NCBI RefSeq assembly: GCF_031432215.1
Contig: NZ_JAVKGN010000001.1
Location: forward strand, 1 to 64,000
Reading direction: 5' to 3'
From: Halodesulfurarchaeum sp. HSR-GB
GTDB lineage: Archaea > Halobacteriota > Halobacteria > Halobacteriales > Halobacteriaceae
Length of the DNA stretch: 64,000 nt
Each line of letters begins with the position of its first letter. Positions within the stretch are counted from its first letter, which is position 1. The translations under genes were made by a program, and so were the position numbers. Under the pieces are notes generated by a model that had not been told where the DNA came from, made no database searches, and saw only the letters and a program-made list of their open reading frames with translations. Positions 59,628 to 64,000 of the stretch are shown in pieces.

Positions 59628-60227
59628 ATGCCTGATGACAAACGAGGCCGGGAGAAGCAGGCCAGGAACGCGGACCGACGACAGCGAAAGCGAGCGATCG
59701 CGTCGGAGCTCGAACGGATGGACGAGCCTGAACCCGAAATCGACGAGGGGGAACTTGCCCTCTTCGAGACCGCCCTCGAAGAGCTCGAATTCCCCGTCAC
59801 GGCGACCGAGGTCGTCTTCGAGATGGGGCATCAGGAACTCGAAGGGATCGAGCAGGCCTACAGTGTCGCCGAACTCCTGCCAGCGACCGAGTCGATCTCG
59901 TTCAACCGCCCGGAGGAGGTTCGCGTACAGGTCCAGCGGCCGTCGATCGCCACGGCACTCAAACGAATCGTCGAGGAGACCGATTCCATTCAGGGAGCCT
60001 CCCTCACGGGGTCACAGCTGGAAACCTACGAGAAGACGTTCCTCGAACTGAAGGCGATCGACGCGGTCGACGATGACGAGGGGATACCCGTCCTCCGGGA
60101 CTGGATCCTCGAAAGCCTCCGGGAGAACGGGGAACTTCCCGGGTCGCGGGGCGTGCGTCGCCGGGCCGCGGACTACTGCCGCGAGAACGGCTACGAGGTC
60201 CGCAACGACGAGTGGCTCGGCATCTGA
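59628..60227 (+). CDS. Conserved haloarchaeal protein (DUF5789-like)
   Basis: This 199-residue acidic soluble protein has a charged N-terminal helix (DDKRGREKQARNADRRQRKR) and then a LEELEFPVTATEVVFEMGHQELEG segment like the DUF5789/DUF2795-type haloarchaeal proteins. The C-terminal half has a helical PVLRDWILESLRENGELPGSRGVRRRAADYC. ATG 59628 is preferred to 59601 because the charged helix is the usual family start. Function unknown. Confidence 0.68.
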   Translation: MPDDKRGREKQARNADRRQRKRAIASELERMDEPEPEIDEGELALFETALEELEFPVTATEVVFEMGHQELEGIEQAYSVAELLPATESISFNRPEEVRVQVQRPSIATALKRIVEETDSIQGASLTGSQLETYEKTFLELKAIDAVDDDEGIPVLRDWILESLRENGELPGSRGVRRRAADYCRENGYEVRNDEWLGI

Positions 60228-60279
60228 AAGTCCAGATTTTTCGCTGATGGGATTCGTTCGCGAACTGGCAACCCGCCTA

Positions 60280-60440
60280 CGGCCGCCCAACTGGGGGCTC
60301 GGCGACCTGGATCGTGTTCACCACCAGGTTTCGGATGGCCCGGCGCAATCGCGCGGTCATTGCCTGATCCGAGACGTCGACCTCGGCGGCGAGGGCCTTC
60401 GTGGTGATCTGTCGCGGGATCTCGTGACTTCGGTCGGGAG
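60280..60440 (-). pseudogene. Remnant of a Bat-type HTH-10 transcriptional regulator
   Basis: On the minus strand the frame encodes HEIPRQITTKALAAEVDVSDQAMTARLRRAIRNLVVNT. This is the C-terminal HTH-10 domain of bacterio-opsin-activator-like regulators, which are much larger proteins. Upstream codons show no PAS/GAF or other domain, so only the last ~45 residues survive. It is most likely a decayed gene end. Confidence 0.7.
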
Positions 60441-60749
60441 GTCCGTTTCCCGACAATGGGTTCGAAAGTCGTTCCGTTCCTCGCGTGTGCGGGTGCCTGA
60501 CCGGGAAGGACAGGTCACCGAACTGGAAAACCCAGTTGAAGGCCTTGCTCGTTTTGAAACCGGTCAACGAGTTATTGAATCACAAGGGATATCGCTACAC
60601 CTGGCATACAAGGGACCGGTGTCTCTCCGGAGACACTGGGGAGTGTGGGATGACGTCGGTTCTCTCCCCCCCCTGATTCCCGGGCTTCCCCTGATACTAC
60701 TTCAGTCGAGTCCAAACAGTGCAGATTTCCGTGGGCACACTCCGCTCGC

Positions 60750-60765
60750 ACCTGAAATTTCAGGT
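60750..60765. repeat. Perfect 16-bp palindrome
   Basis: ACCTGAAATTTCAGGT is fully self-complementary, in an AT-rich patch between the decayed regulator and the dehydrogenase gene. It could be an operator for an unidentified regulator. Confidence 0.5.
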
Positions 60766-61032
60766 ACCGTGGTTGGAAGTTGGTAACAGTACGCGGACGA
60801 AGCGAGCGCTGCTTAATCGAGTGTCGCCCGGAACACTAACTCCCGACGTCATCCCTGGCGGCGTGCCGCGTCGGCCGGGTAACCCTCGTGCCGGGCGTGT
60901 CTGTCGCGTGCCGGGGTTCTCCACCGGTCATTGCGCCCTAATAGGCCTGCTCGGGCGGGGACTACGGCACGCAGGTGAGTATCCGCGGGCATCGCGGAAA
61001 AACCTGTCCGCCGACCGGGGCCGAAACTTTTC

Positions 61033-62016
61033 ATGGGGCTCCCCCTACCGGAAACTGTGACAGTCGACATCGTCGTGCTCAGACAGCAGTTGCAGGGACT
61101 GGACGGCGAGTCCTACGCCGCGGCCCTCGAAGAACGGCTCCCCGAAGCCGAAATCAACGTCGCACGGACACCGAGCGAGGAGCGAGCGTTGCTACGGACC
61201 GCCCAGATCGCGGCCGGGACGAACATCGACCCGGAAGCCGTCGAGAGCGCCGAGAATCTCGAACTCTTCGCCGGGACCTACGCCGGGACCGAACATCTCC
61301 CACTCGACGTCCTCGAGGACCACGGCGTCGCCGTGACCAACGGTTCGGGCGTCCACGGGCCGAACATCGCCGAGTACGTCCTCGGGAGCATCCTGGCGTT
61401 CGCTCGGGGATTCCCGACCGCCTGGCGACAGAAGGAACGCCGGGAGTGGCAGGCCTTCGAGACCCACGAACTCCAGGGGAGTACCGTGACCGTCATCGGC
61501 CTCGGCGCGATCGGCCAGGCCGTCCTCAAGCGACTCAAGCCCTTCGGCGTGCACACGATCGGCCTGCGATACACCCCGGAGAAGGGCGGCCCGGCCGACG
61601 AAATTGCGGGGCTCGAAGCAAACCCACTCCACGACGCGCTCGCACGCAGCGACTACGTCGTCGTCGCGAGTCCGCTCACCGAAACCACTCGCGGATTGAT
61701 CGACGAGACGGCCCTCGAAACGATGTCGCCTGAGAGTGTGCTCGTCAACATCGCCCGGGGCCCGATCGTCGAGACCGAGGCGCTGGTGCATGAACTCCAG
61801 CGAAACGGAATCCGCGGGGCCGCACTGGACGTGACCGACCCCGAGCCGCTGCCCGCCGATCACGAACTCTGGGGACTGGACAACGTCTTTCTGACACCCC
61901 ATCACGCCGGCTTCACGCCGAACTACTGGGAGCGGCGGGCAGACATTTTGGCCGAAAACGTCGAAATCGCTGAAGAAACGGGCTCCTTCGACGGGTTATG
62001 CAACCAGATTCGGTAG
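61033..62016 (+). CDS. D-2-hydroxyacid dehydrogenase family protein
   Basis: This protein of ~320 residues belongs to the D-isomer specific 2-hydroxyacid dehydrogenases. The NAD-binding motif VIGLGAIGQAVLKRL and the catalytic set R (NIARGPIVET), E (DPEPLP) and H (TPHHAG) are present. The substrate cannot be fixed (phosphoglycerate, glyoxylate or others); it lacks the ACT domain of SerA. ATG 61033 gives 327 residues. A GTG at 61057 is possible: the family start TVDIVVLR begins there and a GAAACTTTT element lies ~28 nt upstream, fitting a leaderless mRNA. Confidence 0.88.
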   Translation: MGLPLPETVTVDIVVLRQQLQGLDGESYAAALEERLPEAEINVARTPSEERALLRTAQIAAGTNIDPEAVESAENLELFAGTYAGTEHLPLDVLEDHGVAVTNGSGVHGPNIAEYVLGSILAFARGFPTAWRQKERREWQAFETHELQGSTVTVIGLGAIGQAVLKRLKPFGVHTIGLRYTPEKGGPADEIAGLEANPLHDALARSDYVVVASPLTETTRGLIDETALETMSPESVLVNIARGPIVETEALVHELQRNGIRGAALDVTDPEPLPADHELWGLDNVFLTPHHAGFTPNYWERRADILAENVEIAEETGSFDGLCNQIR

Positions 62017-63048
62017 TTACAGCCAGCCCTCGGCGGCCAGCAGTTCGCCGTTCAGCACGCTCGCGCCGGCCGCACCGCGGATCGTGTTGTGCGCGAGGAC
62101 GTTGAACTTGATCCCCGACTCGGTCTCCTGAATGCCACCGACCGCGATACCCATGCCGTCCTCGACCATGCGATCCAGTCGCGGCTGTGGCCGCTCCGGA
62201 TCCTCGAAGACGGTAATGAGCGGGTCCGGGGCCGTCGGCAGGTCGATGGTCTCGGCGTCCTCGAAGGCGGCTGTGACGGCCTCGATAGAGGGGTTCTCCG
62301 CAAACTCCACGAAGACGTTCTCCAGGTGGCCGTCGATCGTGGGGATCCGGTTGCAGGAAGCGGTGACCGCAGCATCGTGGTACTGAACCTCGCCGTCGCC
62401 GAGCTCGCCCAGCAGTTTCCGGGACTCCCCTTCCATCTTCTCCTCCTCGCCGCCGATGTGCGGGATCGCGTTGTCGATGATGTCCATCGAGGAGACCCCG
62501 GAGTAGCCGGCCCCCGAGACCGCCTGGAGGGTCGCGACGTGGACCCGCTCGATTCCGAACTGCTCCAGAGCTGCGAGGGCGGGAACCATCGTGATCGTCG
62601 AGCAGTTCGGGTTCTTGATGAGCGCGCCGTCCCAGCCACGATTTGCCCGCTGGACCTCGATCAGTTCGAGGTGTTCGGGGTTGACCTCCGGAATGACCAG
62701 GGGCACGTCCGCCGCCCGGCGCTCGTTCGAGGAGTTCGAGGAGACCACGTAACCCGCCTCCACGAAGTCGTGTTCGACTTCCGCAGCCACGTCGGAGGGC
62801 AGGGAGGAAAAGAGCAAGTCGACGTCGTCGGGAATCGCGTCGGGTTCCGTTCGTCGCACCGTCTGTTCCGCGACGCGCTCTGGGATGGGCGAGTCGACCC
62901 GCCACTTGGCGGCCGATCGGTAGGACTCACCGGCACTGGCGTCACTGGCAGTCAGAACCCGCAGTTCGAACTCCGGATGATCGGTGAGAAGCTGAATGAA
63001 ACGCTGTCCGACGGCGCCGGTCGCACCGAGGATGCCAACCTGAATCAT
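62017..63048 (-). CDS. asd: Aspartate-semialdehyde dehydrogenase (Asd)
   Basis: This 343-residue enzyme reduces aspartyl phosphate to aspartate semialdehyde, the branch point to Lys, Met and Thr. ILGATGAVGQRF binds NADP, NPNCSTITM carries the catalytic Cys, and SGAGYSGVSSMD and the late HNTIRGAAG are typical of the archaeal/fungal-type enzyme. It converges on the dehydrogenase gene without a gap. Upstream on the same strand, 55 nt away, lies S17e. Confidence 0.95.
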   Translation of the reverse strand: MIQVGILGATGAVGQRFIQLLTDHPEFELRVLTASDASAGESYRSAAKWRVDSPIPERVAEQTVRRTEPDAIPDDVDLLFSSLPSDVAAEVEHDFVEAGYVVSSNSSNERRAADVPLVIPEVNPEHLELIEVQRANRGWDGALIKNPNCSTITMVPALAALEQFGIERVHVATLQAVSGAGYSGVSSMDIIDNAIPHIGGEEEKMEGESRKLLGELGDGEVQYHDAAVTASCNRIPTIDGHLENVFVEFAENPSIEAVTAAFEDAETIDLPTAPDPLITVFEDPERPQPRLDRMVEDGMGIAVGGIQETESGIKFNVLAHNTIRGAAGASVLNGELLAAEGWL

Positions 63049-63103
63049 ACCCGGCGTTTGGCAGCCCGGCCCTAAGCCCTTCTGATTGGGAGCGATTTGC
63101 CGC

Positions 63104-63283
63104 TCAGTTGAGCTTGCGCGTGACGTAGCCGGCGATCCGGTTGCGGACCCCCTTTGACTCGATGTTGGTCAGGGCGGTCACGCTCTCCTTGTTGTGCTCG
63201 AAGTCATCAGCCTGGAAGGCCTGGGGATACCGTTCGAGCAGGATCGTTCCGGTCTTTTTGACGTAGTCGGGCTTGATAGCCAT
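63104..63283 (-). CDS. rps17e: 30S ribosomal protein S17e
   Basis: This 59-residue archaeal/eukaryotic ribosomal protein opens AIKPDYVKKTGTILLERYP and ends GVRNRIAGYVTRKLN, the exact family pattern. The full short length is typical of archaeal S17e. It lies upstream of asd on the minus strand, a pairing common in haloarchaea. Confidence 0.93.
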   Translation of the reverse strand: MAIKPDYVKKTGTILLERYPQAFQADDFEHNKESVTALTNIESKGVRNRIAGYVTRKLN

Positions 63284-63323
63284 ATCGGCGCTTACCGGCC
63301 GGCCGGGTTAAAAACATTCGTTC

Positions 63324-64000
63324 CTAGCTCTGCTGGACGCCCCGAAGGACCCGATCCAGCACGCGCGGATCGTCACTGGGCCGGGCCACGCTGACGGCAT
63401 CTGCACCCCGTTGCAGGTAGTTTCGAGCCGTCTCCCGGTCACGAACCCCGTTGTTCGCGATGAGGAAGGCGTCGACCCGGTCGGCGATCTCTCCAATCAC
63501 CGGCTCCGAGTCCATCGCGTCGACGTGCAGGATATCCGCCCCAGCCGCGGCGAGAGACTCACTGAGCGCGGGGAGAGCAACCCCGTCGACCTCCGCACGA
63601 ACTTTCACACTCACCGTCGCGCCGGCCGAACTCACGATCTCGACCTGCTCGCGGAGCCGTTCGGGTTCGCGGAGTAGGGCCTGCCCGCCACCCCGATCGG
63701 TCATCTCGGGTTGCCGGCAGTGGGCGTTGATTTCGAGGACCGCGTCGTGATCCACACAGAGGGACGCCGCCCGGCGTAGCGCAGTTGGCTCGACGGCCCG
63801 GACGTTGAATCCGGGCTCGATATTCAGATCCGCCAGCTGGCCGAGCTGAGCGTCCATGAACACAAAGGGGTCGTCGGGAAGGAACTCCGAGCGATCACGC
63901 TCGGCGACCAGTTCGCGAGCAGCGTCCCGAGTCGGGTCGTCGAGGGCCAGCCCACCGAGAAACGCCAGTCCGGCCCACGGCGAGGCCGCGATCGCCCACT
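63324..64000 (-). CDS. tRNA-dihydrouridine synthase-like TIM-barrel protein (partial)
   Basis: The gene runs off the window's right edge, so its N-terminus is missing; about 225 residues are visible. DAVLEINAHCRQPEM, VSVKVRAEVDG, ADILHVDAMDSEP, IANNGVRD and GADAVSVARP are DUS/dihydroorotate-dehydrogenase-like flavin TIM-barrel motifs. Haloarchaeal annotation varies between tRNA-dihydrouridine synthase and a methanogenesis-marker-like protein. The GTG at 63863 is not a start, because similarity continues upstream (AGLAFLGGLALDDPTRDAA). Confidence 0.8.
   Translation of the reverse strand, partial: WAIAASPWAGLAFLGGLALDDPTRDAARELVAERDRSEFLPDDPFVFMDAQLGQLADLNIEPGFNVRAVEPTALRRAASLCVDHDAVLEINAHCRQPEMTDRGGGQALLREPERLREQVEIVSSAGATVSVKVRAEVDGVALPALSESLAAAGADILHVDAMDSEPVIGEIADRVDAFLIANNGVRDRETARNYLQRGADAVSVARPSDDPRVLDRVLRGVQQS

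Larger units (their letters stand above)
60228..61032. other. Non-coding stretch with a decayed regulator and structured motifs
   Basis: About 800 bp without an intact gene. It contains the HTH remnant at 60280-60440 (minus), a lower-GC part (60490-60780) with a GTGTCTC-TCCG-GAGACAC hairpin at 60619-60636, and a perfect 16-bp palindrome at 60750-60765. A GC-rich segment (60840-60985) has short complementary blocks, for example CGTGCCG near 60890 and CGGCACG near 60966. I tested it by eye for SRP RNA and RNase P RNA signatures and found none. Confidence 0.5.

Noticed and set aside
60840-60985. SRP RNA, RNase P RNA or similar known RNA gene
   Set aside because: Conserved core motifs (for example the GAGGAAAGUC-type RNase P motif or the SRP helix 8 motif) were not found on either strand by eye. 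The segment is left as unexplained.

Overview
The window is chromosomal core DNA from an extremely halophilic archaeon (class Halobacteria). The evidence is high GC content, very acidic proteins, archaeal information-processing genes (proteasome alpha, SBDS, aIF2-beta, aEF1B, fibrillarin/Nop5, RNase P proteins, PriS/GINS, S17e), archaeal TATA elements 25-30 nt before start codons (largely leaderless mRNAs), and haloarchaea-specific small proteins. I cannot fix the genus. There is no CRISPR array, insertion sequence or complete mobile element.

Layout. 1-2730: tRNA-Glu, then a RimK-type glutamate ligase fused to a RimB-like protease, divergent from an aspartoacylase-family deacylase. 2776-6198: succinate dehydrogenase operon sdhCDBA. 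6199-11298 (minus): XapX protein, purD, a conserved haloarchaeal protein, thiI, methionine adenosyltransferase and a CYTH protein. 11341-14994: an Nramp-fold transporter without the usual metal motifs, an FKBP isomerase, and a RAD55-like/MinD-like pair. 15090-16450: pyrBI. 16502-20067: two small proteins, then an RNA-processing and proteostasis cluster (exosome-associated protein, Rpp30, Pop5, PsmA, SBDS). 20072-24604: FUN14 protein, HflX, MoaC, Nnr and an OGG-like glycosylase. 24691-28213: UPF0212, UPF0058, aIF2-beta, zinc micro-proteins, aEF1B, Nop5 and fibrillarin. 28259-30826: glutamate-cysteine ligase, a winged-helix regulator, CoaD and a TFIIB-like protein. 30916-31260: tRNA-Leu with an unusual repeat-rich tail. 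31367-37327: Ca2+-type P-ATPase and exchanger, a chemotaxis transducer, and an MBF1-like protein. 37374-44756: AlaX, PanB, a small CS-domain-like protein with CDC48, GINS/PriS, and an acetyltransferase. 44813-53560: archease, RtcB carrying an intein, an eIF2B-family protein, three membrane proteins, dodecin, HisD and a conserved protein. 53743-57039: an HPP-Usp membrane protein, a JAMM protease and AzlCD. 57136-59573: a cluster of Met/Gly-rich secreted and membrane proteins with a membrane-tethered winged-helix regulator. 59628-64000: a conserved protein, an 800-bp non-coding stretch with a decayed regulator, a hydroxyacid dehydrogenase, Asd, S17e and a partial DUS-like TIM-barrel protein.

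Most genes are packed with 1- or 4-nt overlaps (TAATG, TGATG, ATGA) or a recurring TAACATG junction, which suggests translational coupling. The best candidates for undescribed biology are the Met-rich envelope cluster at 57-59.6 kb, the nested-hairpin T-arm copies behind both tRNA genes, the ligase/protease fusion with an encoded poly-Glu tail, a 19-bp palindrome ending at the start codon of a 35-residue membrane protein, and an Nramp-fold transporter stripped of its metal-site motifs.
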